Source: Puccinia triticina
Lineage: Eukaryota; Basidiomycota; Pucciniomycetes; Pucciniales; Pucciniaceae
DNA: 64,000 nucleotides
Direction of reading: 5' to 3'
NCBI RefSeq assembly: GCF_026914185.1
Contig: NC_070564.1
Span: forward strand, 5,208,001-5,272,000
Both the position numbers and the translations under genes were made by a program. The notes beneath the pieces are model-generated. The model was not told the origin of the DNA. It worked only from the letters and a program-made list of their open reading frames with translations, and ran no database searches. Within the stretch, counting starts at the first letter, position 1; every line of letters starts with the position of its first letter. Shown here piece by piece: positions 31,858 to 42,874 of this stretch.

Positions 31858-32863
31858 AAGTGAAAGGCGAGTCTCAAAGGAGGGCTTGATATCGGCAAGT
31901 CAACAACAACATGAACACCGTGCTCTGCTTGTCAACCCCTTGAAGCTCAGCCAGCTGATCTTCCTCACCGTCAAACATCCAGTCCACCTTGAGCTTGTCA
32001 AGCGCAAGTTCAAGAGATGCAAGGCCGCCAACGACCATTAAGCCCTGAGGCCTGTTGTGCTGAGCTCACCCATCATCCCCAATCTTCGCCGCAAAGATTG
32101 AGAGAGGTTGTTTTGTCCAATCCGACATCCCTATCATTTCTCTCACATTTCCCTGATTTCATTTGTGTTTTTTTATCTTTGTCATTTTTTTCATCTATCT
32201 CTTTTTTTCATCTATGTATCTCTTTTTTTGATGTTTTCACAACGGCCATTTGGATTTCAATGCAGCGCGTGGTACCCTGGCAGTACCACATTCTGCTACA
32301 TTACTTACTACCCGCGGATATGATCCGCTCCGCCCTGGGCTAGCTAATCAAACCACGGGGGAAAGCTGAGTGGCCTCTTGTGGGCCCAACTCGCGCGTGG
32401 GTATCATGGCGATTCCTTGGGAGTCCACAGTTGAAGGACGCGTGATCCACCCGTGGGCCCGACCTTCATGTCGGGATCACAGGGAATCCACAGGGATTCC
32501 ATGCAGAGCCAAAAGCTGCTGTGGAATCCACGGGTGATCCTCCTGGTGGTGACCCCGTGATTCCCTGGACCTCCAGCCGCTGGTCCAACCTTGCGCGCGG
32601 CTACCACGTGGAGTCCTTGTGGAATCTGCGTGATTTCCCCGGGTGTACACTACCTACGCGCATGACTGCTCCGCAGCACATCCCGATCTCTCAGGCCAGA
32701 GTGGATGCACCAATTGAAGGTATAAAGATGGCTTGTTGTCGACCTTCAATGTCTCTCTCCCCATCATCCAACCCACCTCACCAACACTCCACTGCCAGCC
32801 TCACAATTCAACTCCAGCCTTACCCACTCCAATCCAAAATCATCCCCTCAGTCCCAATTTAAG
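31858..32863. other. Intergenic, with GTGGAATCCACG-type repeats and a TATA promoter
   Basis: 32110-32240 is pyrimidine-rich with 'tttcatctatctcttttt' repeats. 32440-32640 repeats GTGGAATCCACG words in both orientations. TATAAAG at about 32721 lies about 140 bp upstream of the secreted-protein ATG (32864), with a CA/CT-rich leader between, a plausible promoter for that gene. Confidence 0.4.
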
Positions 32864-33540
32864 ATGGTCTCCTTAACCTACCTGATCACCCTTTTCTCTG
32901 TACTTGTCGCCGCATCGCATGCGGAAGAAGTAAGCGGGGTGAAAAACAAAGACGTGGATGCCAAATGGTTTGGAGGATTTGACAGGATGTACAACAGCTT
33001 TTACTCGCTGGGCGGGATGGGACTGGCCCCTGGGCATGTTTGGATCCCCATGGATCAACAGTTTGGCCTGGTTGATGGGCGGCGCCTGCTTTGGGGGTGC
33101 AGTCTCCCCAATGAACATGGCCCTCGGCATGGGCGGCTTCTTTGCAAAGGCTTCCGAGCAGGAAGCGGCGCGCTCCATCAGTCGTTGGGCAATCCACCTC
33201 AATGCCAACTGCCTCTTGCGTCAAACCTCCGCCAACAGTGTCACCTGCATCAGCAGCAAAGGCGTCTTTCAAGTATTCTCCAAATCACAATGTTTGAAGC
33301 ACACCGGCTGTCCTTTATCTCACTGTATCATTGTAAACTGACCTTGTTCCGCTCTTTTCTCAACTTCTTTTTTCCAACAGGGCAGCTCAAACTCTGAGCA
33401 AAAAGAGCGTACACTCCGCTTCCAATGGAAGCTGCCAAGTAAGTCCCTGTGGCGATACAGGACAGAGGGGGTTACTTGGGGTACTGCGGCAAGGCGTGTG
33501 AGGACAAGGAACCGGTTAGGTTTAGCTTGTTGTATCTAGT
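32864..33540 (+). pseudogene. Small secreted protein gene, probably frameshifted
   Basis: The start at 32864 gives a good signal peptide (MVSLTYLITLFSVLVAASHA) and a mature start EEVSGVKNKDVDAKWF. Around 33020-33045 the convincing frame changes by one base to a Gly/Met/Ala-rich stretch with regular cysteines (LMGGACFGGAVSPMNMALGM, ISRWAIHLNANCLLRQTS). It ends at ..SSKGVFQ with donor GTATTC (about 33267). An acceptor ..CCAACAG lies near 33380. Downstream a Cys-rich end (GYCGKACEDKEPVRF-like) is reachable only with another frame change. No intron that restores frame was found, so I call it a decayed effector-like secreted protein; a sequencing error is possible. The family is unknown. Confidence 0.45.
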
Positions 33541-33584
33541 TTAGCTACAGTTGTACTGTTTCTTTCCTCTTTTATTTTCCTCAT

Positions 33585-33988
33585 ATCAACTCCTCTTGCA
33601 CCTCCTTAGGTGCATAGTTGTTTCTCTCTCTCCTTGTTCTCTTGTTGGCCTCCCACAATTGGCCACCTTAGCTAACTGCGTGTCACTGGTGTTTCCCAGG
33701 TATTGATTCTCTTCCCTTCTCACTTTCTCTATCCTTTCTCTTTTTGTGCTCCCTGTGCAATGAAACACTCACTCTTCCTTGTATCAACTCCTATTGCACC
33801 TCCTTAGGTACATAATTGTTTCTCTCTCTCCTTGTTCTCTTGTTGGCCTCCCACAATCGGCCTCCTTAGCTCACTGCGCGTCACTGGTGTTTCTCAGGTG
33901 CATAGTTGTTTCTCTCTCTCCTTGTTCTCTTGTCGGCCTCCCACAATCGGCCTCCTTAGCTCACTGCGCGTCACTGGTGTTTCTCAGT
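33585..33988. repeat. Tandem repeat, unit about 90-115 bp, three copies
   Basis: Copies start near 33585, 33784 and 33899. They share 'gtttctctctctccttgttc', 'ggcctcccacaat' and 'cactggtgtttc.cag'. The last two are nearly identical and head to tail. Each unit contains a pyrimidine tract and an AG, so it resembles a duplicated 3' intron end. Non-coding. Confidence 0.65.
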
Positions 33989-34000
33989 CCCGCCTTGAGA

Positions 34001-34471
34001 CTGCCGCCAACACTGGGTCGCTACGCTACGCTACGCGTTAGCGTAGCGGCAAAAAGCGCGCATCTATGTTGCATAGCGTTAGCGCGCTGTTAGCGCCGCT
34101 ACGCTGCGCTAATTTTCAGCGGCGCTAACAGCGCGCCAATTCTTTGTTAGAGTTAGCGCGCCGCTACAGTCGCTACGCTACGCTGCGCTGCGCTACAGCG
34201 CTTTTAGCGGAAAAAAAGCCCTTTTTTCCCGCTAAAGGCGCTGTAGCGCAGCGTAGCGCGCGCTCTTTTGCGCCCTGCATGTGTAGCGTTAGCGCAATTG
34301 CGCGCATCTGCGCTAACGCTACGCTATCAGCTAAAATAGCTGCGCGCCGCGTGCGCGTAGCGTTAGCGCATATGTGTGCAATTGCGCTAACGCTACGCTA
34401 AAAAATAGCGCATTTGCGCTGCGCTACGCTACGCTAACCGCTATGGTTAGCGTAGCGACCCAGTGTTGCTG
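34001..34471. repeat. GC-rich foldback element built of GCGTAGCG/CGCTACGC words
   Basis: The outer inverted repeat AACACTGGGTCGCTACGCTA and its complement (GTAGCGACCCAGTGTT) encloses about 440 bp made almost entirely of overlapping AGCGC, CGCTACG and TAGCG words and many perfect short hairpins. The flanks GCCGCC/GCTGCC may be a decayed target duplication. Open frames inside are low-complexity artefacts. Confidence 0.6.
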
Positions 34472-36166
34472 CCGCGTGCGCTCAAGAGACAGTCCACTCA
34501 CGAGTCCAATCTTCTTGCTCCAGTTGTCACTTCACAATTCCAAGGACAAAGTGGTCACAATTCCAAGGACAAAGTGGTCACAAAAGACATGTAAGCATTC
34601 TCAATCTTCATTTGCCTGAAAGTCTCCAAGACCGCTAACCATGTGTGTTTGCCTGGACATAGCCCGGACCACATCCTACAGAAGGCTGTCAACAGCATCT
34701 TGAGCACTTTCAACAAAAAGAGCACCCCCAAGGACACCAAGACACACCCCATCAACAACAAACAGGTTGTCATGATTCTCGCAAGGCATTGATTCTCTTA
34801 CTCCATCTCTAAAGACTTCAGCAGCTTACCAATATTGTTCAAAAATAGTGCCACACTAGTTTTCTTTCCTCATGTATCAAACTAATCTTGTTGATATCTC
34901 AATTATTGTTGAACTCTACTCATTGTAACTTTTGCTTTGCAATTGCTCATAAATTATGTTGTTATTATTCCAAACGTCTCTTGAAAATGGTAGGTTTTGC
35001 AACTGTACATATTTATTTGTGTCAGAATGCTTCCCTCCCCTCAGGGTTGAAAATTTTAGGCTCCATGGGCTGGTGACAGTCCCGGCCAAACCTGCCGTGT
35101 CATGATTTTCTCCATTTTTCTCATAGTATCACAAGCCCCCAAAGTTGAAGTGATTGGTTGTCTGCTTTCACTATTGCAAGATTTTTATGGAACTTGGGCG
35201 GCAAAGCACAAGCTGTCCGTACTTTTGTCTGGATGTCTGATTTATGCAACTTCAAGGCAGTGAGTTGGGTGTTTGATGAGTGTCAAAAAAAAAGGTGTGG
35301 GTCTGGGGTTTGCGAAGAAAGGTTGGATTTATCCTCTTTTGTCCTCTTTTAATTTCCTGATTTCCTGTTGTCCTGGATGTCCTGGAAGGGCATAGGAAGA
35401 AGGAGATCAGGCCCGCAGGAAGAGTTCCAGGTTGCTCATTTTTCCTGGAACACTTCCTGGATCAATTTTGAAACCCCCTAATCAATAGAGGACAAGACGG
35501 CCATCCCACTCAGGATAGTAAATAGAAAAATTTTAGAGGAATTTTTTGAAGGAGGGATCATGCTTGAGAAGCCAAGAATCAACTTCAGTTCAATCCTAAA
35601 GAGTCAGATTTTTGTATTTTTGTGATCTTGCAAAAATTTTGCTGGTCCAATTTTCAATATTTTCTTTTGAATTTTTGGATGAGGAGGTCTGCATCATCCT
35701 CCTCTATCTCTGACCCAACTTTTTACCTCCGGGGAGATGGATGTACAGGAGGTGCAGCTGTCAGGGCGGGTCTCTAATGTGACAACACCCGACTATGCAA
35801 CAACACTAAGTGTCTACGGATACACGCTTGCGGAGCAGAGAACACCCTGTAAGGGAGGACCAAAGTTTGTCTCAACTCTACCGACTAGGCGGGAGGAGGA
35901 GCCACTCCTCCAAGATGGAGGGGCCTGGGCAGAGCGGAGTCGTACCGGGATCAAAGGATCCACTCAAATATAGCAAGGAAGAACTAAGGATGGGATCCGG
36001 CAAGCTTACCTTGTCGGAGACTGTAGAGGATCCAATAAGCAAAGCTGTAGCCAGAGATAAGTAGCAGAGAGGAGGTTGGTCGAGAGGAGCGGGAGTGTTT
36101 GAGTTCAAGAGCTAAGAAAAAAGGAAAAGAAGCTGTTGTCAAGTTTTCAAGGATAAAAGCCCCAAT
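34472..36166. other. Intergenic with minor coding-like and repeat traces
   Basis: 34655-34793 reads as DHILQKAVNSILSTFNKK and KTHPINNKQVVMILARH, a protein-like exon fragment of unknown family. Just before it 'ttccaaggacaaagtggtcaca' is duplicated. 35463-35480 ends with 'ttttgaaaccccctaat', the tip of the MITE family at 9759. 35737-36064 has open frames without recognisable content. Confidence 0.3.
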
Positions 36167-36354
36167 TGTTGAGTATGCTCAACAATATAGGCGGGCTTGG
36201 TACCAAAAACTCTGGGGAACAACTCTCCTGAAGAGAGTCCCCCTACTATATGGGAAAAGTGGGCTCCAATCCCAGAAGCTCTTCTTCCCCCAACTTCCTG
36301 CCCACTGTTAAGCAGACATACTATTCAACAAGCGCACTATTGTGCTACTCAACA
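36167..36354. repeat. Possible solo LTR (188 bp)
   Basis: The segment begins TGTTGAGTATGC and ends GTGCTACTCAACA, giving a 9-bp terminal inverted repeat with TG..CA. The flanking five bases do not match, so the call is tentative. Confidence 0.3.
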
Positions 36355-36980
36355 CCGCAACAAGGTCAGTGCGTTGCTGAGGTATCTATTGCTGCGCCCC
36401 ATTCTGGCGGCAAAAGGGGCGGTCCTTTGCAACCCTCTGTGCTGTTGGGACTAACAGAGGGTTGACAGCAGCAGTCCAAAAGTCAGCTGGCCAACCATGA
36501 CGCAGTTGTAAGTTGGTTTTAGACTCAAGTCCCTCCTTCGGAGGGGTTGCTCCACAACCAGGGCTGCCCGCCTCCCTGCAGAAGAGTGACTTCCACAAGT
36601 TTGCCAGCCAGCCAACTCAAAAGGGAGGACTGACTAAGTTTGGCCCCTTGGACCTCCAGCCGTATGGGAAAAGTCTACAGAGACCACCTCCAACCTTGAC
36701 ATCACCAATAACTCTGAGCTCCAACAATGAAACAAACAAGAAAGAGACCACAACCAACCCTGAGTGCATGATTCTCCTTGCCTCCGGGATTGCCAGATGC
36801 TAGGAGCCAATCAATATAGCCCAATTTTGGTGATACTGACATTGTTATTGTTGGCAATGGTGTAGAAACAACCACTAGCACAACAGGCCCTTGGACCCGT
36901 TTGGAACTCACTGATGAGGAGGAGCTTGGTAAGTTTTATTCCATCTAATTTGTCTCCCTTGCTTCTATATCTGACCCCTT
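36355..36980. other. Spacer with one dispersed-repeat fragment
   Basis: 36520-36620 is related to the 'aagtccctcc..gagg' repeat at 21710. The rest shows no gene or clear repeat. Confidence 0.3.
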
Positions 36981-37335
36981 TTTTAAAATAGTGAATCCTG
37001 TTTAGTATTCTTTGTATGCTTGTATGTAGATATGCTTCTATCAAGCAGCCCATCACTACTTTCTACCTGTCTCTCACTGAGGCCCCGCTTGGAGCCAATA
37101 TAATTGCGCAATATAATCTGGAATTTTGTGACATCTGATCAAGTTTTGGCGCGCCTGATCAGATGTCACATAGGATGTCATGCAAAAAAACTCATATATT
37201 GCCCGGATTATATTGGCTCCAAATGGGGCCTGAGTCTTCCTTTCCTCACTGGATCTAAACCATATCTTCACTGTCAAGCCCCCTGCCTGTGAGCACCGGT
37301 AGCCCCTAAGTTTCAGTCCCTGGTGTCCCTCAACA
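36981..37335 (+). repeat. 5' LTR of gag-only Copia, with MITE
   Basis: Matches 38521-38722 over 202 bp with roughly a dozen differences. Interrupted at 37081-37230. Confidence 0.85.
37081..37230. mobile_element. Foldback MITE (150 bp), TGA duplication
   Basis: Ends GGCCCCGCTTGGAGCCAATA and TATTGGCTCCAAATGGGGCC with TGA on both sides. The right LTR carries the empty site (ctcacTGAgtcttcc near 38613), proving the insertion. Superfamily uncertain; a 3-bp duplication and GGCC..-type ends suggest a Harbinger-like MITE. Confidence 0.85.
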
Positions 37336-37347
37336 GGTTATGAGACC
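37336..37347 (+). other. Primer-binding site, initiator tRNA-Met half type
   Basis: GGTTATGAGACC directly abuts the 5' LTR. It is complementary, apart from one base, to the initiator tRNA-Met anticodon arm, like the Copia at 4983. Confidence 0.55.
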
Positions 37348-37480
37348 CTCCTAGTCTTGCTCAGTTTTTGCATCAAAGCCTCATCTTCACCCTCTTGGAA
37401 TCAGAATTAAAACTTGCCGCTAGCCCTTGATCAAATTTCCAATCACACAATTACATCTTCAATTGACTTGACTAGCATGT

Positions 37481-38346
37481 CAAACTACCAACAAGTCCAT
37501 AAAATTGCTGCTATGCTCTCATTGATTGCTACCTTGGAGGGCACTGAAGCGGTATCCCTCTGATGGCGCAATTGACTCAAGGGCGTCTTGGGAATGCAAA
37601 ACACTCTTGAAATTGTCAAGGGCTCACTTACTTGCCCTAAAGAAGAAACCAAAACAGACTCATCTGTTGTCCGTTTGGCCAACTCAACCAAAGGCTATAA
37701 CCCAAAAGAGATAGCCTCCAATTGGGATTTGCTCTTGGATATTGCTTGCCACACTATCCGGCTGACTTTGTCCAATGCACTTTCCCAAAAATATCAAAAG
37801 GTTAAGCCAGCTCATTGTCTATACTTGACTATTGTCAACGCTTACAAGAAGAATACCCGGGCTTGTCAAATTTTTCTACACAAAGCGTTCTGGAATACTT
37901 GTCACAACCCAAATGAGGCAATTGCTCTGTGGATTGGCCACGTACAAACAGCTGCTGACAATCTCTTGATGGTTAAGGAGCTTCCAACCAATCTTCAAAT
38001 TGCCTACAGTCTAGTTGCAGGACTTGATCCCTCTTGGTCAAACGTCAGGGAAGCCATTGTTTACACGGCAACAGAGATGTCTCTTGACAATGTTGTTGGG
38101 GCTATGGAAGCCCACAAGGTCAGTCTCAACGGTACCAAGGCCAGCAACCTTGCCCCAGTCTCTGCCGCGTACACCAAGCAAATAGGCTGTTCTAACTGCG
38201 GAATCCAAGGACATCAATCAAACAATTTCCCCAAACCTAAAAAATCTGGTAAAACCAAAGCTGGTGCCGGCGCCGTTGTCAAGCCAGGCAGTTATGACTC
38301 AGGTTCCTACAACAACAAAGAAGAATTTCATGTTGTTTACAAGTAG
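37481..38346 (+). pseudogene. Copia gag (UBN2-like) with defective knuckle
   Basis: The apparent true start is near 37481 (MSNYQQVHKIAAML), interrupted after TEAVSL by a TGA/frame break. A 252-codon frame continues from 37588. It contains the Copia gag core (NWDLLLDIACHTIRLTL, AIALWIGHVQTAADNL, LPTNLQIAYSLVAGL) and a knuckle CSNCGIQGHQSNNF, where the last Cys of CX2CX4HX4C is Phe. It ends at 38346 with no protease, integrase or RT before the polypurine tract. Gag would package element RNA. Confidence 0.8.
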
Positions 38347-38520
38347 CTGATACTTGCAAAGCTATCAATTCTTTACTCTTTCTTTAGTGCTCTATAAAAA
38401 CTTAGCCTACCACATGGTTATTCCCCTACTATTAGTATTTTTTTACTTATAGTAGTGCAATTCCCACTTTATTATCTATTTATTAGTTCTGAACTTTAAC
38501 TTGGTCATCAGCAAGGGGGA

Positions 38521-38722
38521 TGTCAAAATAGTGAATCCTGTTTTGTAGTAATTGTATGCTTGTATGTAGATATGCTTCTACCAAGCAGCCCATCACTACT
38601 GTCTACCAGTCTCTCACTGAGTCTTCCTTTCCTCACTGAATCTAAACCATATCTTTACTGTCAAGCCCCCTGCCTGTGAGCACCGGTAGCCCCTAAGTTT
38701 CAGTCCCTTGTGTCCCTCAACA
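38521..38722 (+). repeat. 3' LTR of gag-only Copia (202 bp)
   Basis: Starts TGTCAAAATAG, ends CCCTCAACA. The empty-site reference for the MITE in the other LTR. Confidence 0.88.
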
Positions 38723-38727
38723 CCCTT

Positions 38728-40469
38728 TCCTTGAAAGATGGAGCTTGGAAAATTGCCAACATCAGATCCAGCACTTTGGTTTGATTTTATGGTTGTTATT
38801 AAATCTAGTTAGGTCAGTCAATGACAAGCGGGATTTCTCCTTTGGGTGTGATTATGTATCAGAAAAAAGACACTGTCTCAGCCCAATCTCCATCATTAGG
38901 GGCATGACCATTGCTTTTTACTAAGAAAAACAGATCCAACCCAGTTTGCTCAGGAAATGTAAGGATGGTATCCAGGATAAAAAAAAAAACATTCAAAGAC
39001 AAAAGGCAAGCAAGTGTTATAGATAGAGTTAAACTTGTCTTTCAAATTCTCATATACTGCTGTGAAATTTTGAAAACATGCCTCAAAAATCAAAAATATA
39101 GTGGCAGGTACCGCCAGTCAGTGGTACCTGCCCTACAGGTGCCGGTGTGGTGCTCCATTCCAAACCATAAGTAGTATTTTATTGCTTTCTTTTACATATA
39201 TTCATCATTACATTGAACATTTCCCCATAACCCTTCACAAATACCTCATTATTATTGCATATTCAGAGTCTACATCAAATTTCACATATAGTCCCTCATA
39301 CATAGTATACCCTTATCTTCAATGGTTCAATAGTTATAGAGGATATAAGACTTACAGATAATCTACAGTCTTCATTAGTTACAATACTCAATTCATTAGT
39401 AACTTACTTGAATCATTACAGTACATTACTTTTACATAATTACTTTCACATCCTAAACCCTTTACATACATTCCTCATTATGTACTATGGCTATTGTACA
39501 CATTACATCATTAGATCTGTGCTTACCTCTTTTAGTAGTGCTCATCATTACAAGTAGTTACTATGTTCTCATCACTTTTCCTCATTAGTACATTCTTTTA
39601 TTCCCATAACCAGCATTCCCTTTTCAGCATTGCTCATCATTACATACTGTTACTATGTTCACATCACTCTTCCTCATTTGTACAACCTTCATTCTCATAG
39701 CCAGAACTCTTCATTGTCTGTGCTCATCCCTCCTTACTATAAGAATTGTCTTCCCCCCCCCTCACTTGTACCTCATGCAGAGAAATATATACAGAATTTA
39801 TAGATAATTTTGGATACAGAAATTATAAGTTCCCCACTCTCATCAATCCTCCATCTCTCTTACCCTCAGTAGTCAGTAGTTAAAGCTCATAGTACTAGCT
39901 CCTAAGATCAAGCAGAAATCAGCCACACCTTTTCTTCTTTTTTCTTAGTTTTACTCTCATCCCCTCAGCATTAGTCAGGAAGGCAGCCTCATCAGCACCC
40001 TTGCATAGCTTACATTAGTACTAGTGTTGCTATCCATTTACCTTCCAAGCTCTATTCTCCCCTTTGAGTAGTTCCACACCGGGTCCAAGTCCGGTTATCT
40101 AGTTATGCCCAATATTGCCGTGGGTTCCTGCACCCACTGCAGTTACCTGGGTCCACTTGGCTATCTCTAATCAGGCAAGCCAAGGCTAGTCCAAAGTTGA
40201 GCATCAGCTGGTACAGGAGTGGTTAGAAATTGAGAATCAGCTCAGCCAAGATTGATCCAAAGCTAAAAATAAGCTGAGAAAATACTGATTAAAATCTTAG
40301 AATTAACTGGGCCAAGAATATTCTAAATGTGAGTCTAAGCTGAGCCAAGACTGGTCTAAAGCTGATAATCAGATGGGCCAGGACTTGCTCAAAGCTGACC
40401 CTGGGCATCAAACCTGTGCATGAGCTGGGAGCCAAAACTGAGCATCAGCTGACTAGAAATGAGGATTAT
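38728..40469. repeat. AT-rich region with degenerate tandem repeats
   Basis: 39180-39760 repeats a loose unit around 'ctcatcattaca..gttactatgttc.catcac..ttcctcattagtaca' (for example 39540, 39630). 40190-40460 repeats a unit of about 36 bp ('gccaagactgatccaaagctgaaaatcagctga'-like). A GGTACC repeat fragment lies at 39106-39165. No gene is supported. Confidence 0.45.
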
Positions 40470-40937
40470 TTAGTACCAACCAAAACTGAGGAGCTCCTGT
40501 GTAAGTTCTAGAATCTGATTAGATGGGGGGAGATGGTGAGAGATGGCAGTTAGATGTTGGATCAATTGTGGGTAGCCAACTAGAGCTGGCATGATGTCAC
40601 TTTTCATCAAGTGACTATCTTTTTTTTCCTTGAAAGTGGTGCTGAACAAGAGACTGAGATAAAATTTTGTTGCATCATCTGCAAGACTGTCTCTGCCTTC
40701 CCCAAGGGCCATTGTATCATTTATGACCTTTTCTACATCCTCTTTTGCACACACCTGATTGCTCCTGCAAGATGGGACCCAAAAATCTTTACCTTGTTGG
40801 CCCTCTACCAATCTTAAATTGATGGATTGGGATGGCACACCTTTGCCCCAGTACTCTTGGATTCCAAACTGTTTCTCTTTGCAATTCAATCCCCATGGCA
40901 ACACAAGATGATGCTTGCACACGGTGTGAGACTCCAA
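40470..40937 (-). CDS. Hypothetical ORF (155 codons), unrecognised
   Basis: An uninterrupted frame with a mixed, soluble-protein-like composition (for example EDVEKVINDTMALGEGRDSL). No domain, signal peptide or clear intron signals. It stands alone among repeats and may be an exon of an element gene. Confidence 0.3.
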   Translation of the reverse strand: MESHTVCKHHLVLPWGLNCKEKQFGIQEYWGKGVPSQSINLRLVEGQQGKDFWVPSCRSNQVCAKEDVEKVINDTMALGEGRDSLADDATKFYLSLLFSTTFKEKKDSHLMKSDIMPALVGYPQLIQHLTAISHHLPPSNQILELTQELLSFGWY

Positions 40938-41889
40938 AAGCGGTTTGCACCTCTTATGGCTGAATTTAGAGAAGGAACTGAGGGGAAACCCCTGCTTCTC
41001 TGAAAGACAAAGACTGACAACACCCCCAGCTAGGCTGGAAGCAAGAAGACAGTGGTCTAGTGTAGTTGAATACTTTTCTCACAAGTGGCTCACAATGGAC
41101 TGTGTATTTCAAAATAGAAAGCTAGTATTTTATTATGTGGCAGAGAGTGTGAGGGTGACAATTTATTTGAATCTTGTGGGGGGAATGATCTCCTTGATTG
41201 GATTCCATGGGGGGAAAAGGAAGAGAGAGCCCCTCCTTATATAGGAAAATGTGAGACATTTATGCTGGTGGTCTATGTACATGAGGAGTTTTGGCTGGTG
41301 TGCCTTTACAAATGCTGTGCAAATACAGCTATGTACAGTGTGGCAGTGTATACATGAGCAAATTTAGCTGGTGATCTAGTTACAAGTGTGGCTTACACAG
41401 CCCTCTGGTTGCTATGGAGTCTTCTCAAGTGACCTGCACAGCTTTCTGTATTGCTGTGTAGTCTGCTTGATTGACTTGCACAGCCCCATGGTTACTATGC
41501 CGCTTTATTAATGTGGCTTGTGGTTGCTGGGTTACTGTAATAAGTGGCTTGTGGTTGCTACACAGCTGCATATGAGGCTGGCTGGTTGCTACACAGCCAC
41601 ATATATATGTAAAAGGGTAGTATGTAAGCTATATACATGCAGTTTTGTAAAACTGTGTATGTAAACTGAAGGGAGTGTGTGTATCAAAAGATGGTGTAAT
41701 GTAACACTACATATGTAAACTGGAAATTTTTGAATTTTTCCATCCAGAACTAAAGCGTCTACCACATTGGGACCACCATGATATTTGTTGAAAGAAATCA
41801 CAACACCATCAAAAACCACTCCCTTTCTGGTGTTCAGAAGGCAAGTCTGTAAAAGGCAATGATCCAAAATCCAATCATGGTAAAATTCC
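40938..41889. other. Repeat-like spacer
   Basis: 41240-41600 consists of loose repeats of 'gtggcttgtggttgctacacagc' type. Short frames occur but none is convincing. Confidence 0.3.
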
Positions 41890-42030
41890 TACCTATATGC
41901 TGGCATTTCATAGCATCACCTCTAATTATATGCTAGGCTTTCATGGCATCACTTCTACATATATGCTGGGCTTTCATGGCATTATTTCTACCTATACATT
42001 GGGCTTTCATGGGATTGCTTGCCATGCTAT
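41890..42030 (+). repeat. 36-bp tandem repeat, about four copies
   Basis: The unit 'tatatgctgggctttcatgg' plus 'catcacttctacc' repeats with a 36-bp period. As the period is a multiple of three, it stays open in one frame (MLGFHGITSTY-type 12-residue repeats, 41897-42085). I treat it as a minisatellite. Confidence 0.65.
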
Positions 42031-42677
42031 TGCAGTGGTACATGTACATCAAGGATTGGTCATTGTTTTACTGGAATGTAGGTAATAAAATTCCTTTATC
42101 CATTATTCAATAGACCAAATAAAATGATTGCCAGCCCTTTCATCCAAAACACTACTCACCAGAACATACATACAAAAAATTATATGGAGGCATGACATCT
42201 TGTAATCAAGACAAAATCCATTCCCCACCCCAAGTGTCATAGAATTAATGAGATGACTCCAATTTCTTGTGACACAATCAAGCCTCATTTCAGCTGTGAT
42301 TTCTACCAGGGGTATACTGTTTTTCTCAAAAAACGGCCAAATCTATACCAGCAGAAATACAAGAACCCCACTGATTGATACACAAAGGAACTCCTAGCAT
42401 TGATTGGCGCTGAGGTCCACAAGTATGCTACACACGTGAGTTTTTCCTTTCTTCTTATTGCACATGTGCAAGTACATCTGTGAATGTGATACAGGGTCTA
42501 ATGTACAATTGCTGCAATTTATTGTCACATAATTATCAGCCCTGGGCTCATGGCTCTCTCACATAAATTATGAGGCAGCAGTTGGACTTTCAAAAGCACA
42601 TCTAATCAACTGTTCCTGCAACAATCTCACTTGGGTTGGAAGTGGTTGTCTACATATGTACTACCTTGCCCAAGAGT
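42031..42677. other. Spacer with one exon-like fragment
   Basis: 42340-42436 reads RPNLYQQKYKNPTD, stop, YTKELLALIGAEVHKYATH and ends at a GTGAGT donor-like site. It is probably a remnant of an element or host exon. Nothing else is recognised. Confidence 0.25.
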
Positions 42678-42874
42678 GGAGGACTTCCCGTCAATCTGGG
42701 AACCCAGATTTTTCCAGATTTTGCGGGGAAATCTGGGCTCGATCTTCCCAAATCCTAGATCTTCCCAGATTTTGCGGGGAAATCTGGGCTTGATCTTCCC
42801 AAATCCTAGATCTTCCCAGATTTCCCTGCAAAATCTGGGAAAATCTGGGTTTCCAGATTGGCGGGAAGTCCTCC
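42678..42874. mobile_element. Foldback MITE (197 bp), AGT duplication
   Basis: GGAGGACTTCCCG...CGGGAAGTCCTCC with AGT duplicated (42675-42677, 42875-42877). The arm contains a roughly 57-bp tandem duplication ('agattttgcggggaaatctg', 'atcttcccaaatcctag'). A relative with GACTTCCCG ends is at 58096-58373. Confidence 0.65.

Larger units (their letters stand above)
36981..38722 (+). mobile_element. Gag-only Copia-type LTR element (TR-GAG-like)
   Basis: LTRs at 36981-37335 and 38521-38722 are both 202 bp once the 150-bp MITE and its 3-bp duplication are removed from the left one. Both end in CAACA; the right begins TGTC while the left start has decayed to TTTT. CCCTT is duplicated (36976-36980, 38723-38727). 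The primer-binding site GGTTATGAGACC follows the left LTR, and a polypurine tract (AAGGGGGA) precedes the right one. The 1.2-kb interior encodes only gag. Confidence 0.88.

Noticed and set aside
34144..34619. Overlapping ORFs in the GC-rich foldback
   Set aside because: Low-complexity Ala/Arg/Tyr/Ser strings forced by the CGCTACG repeat words; no start context or domain.
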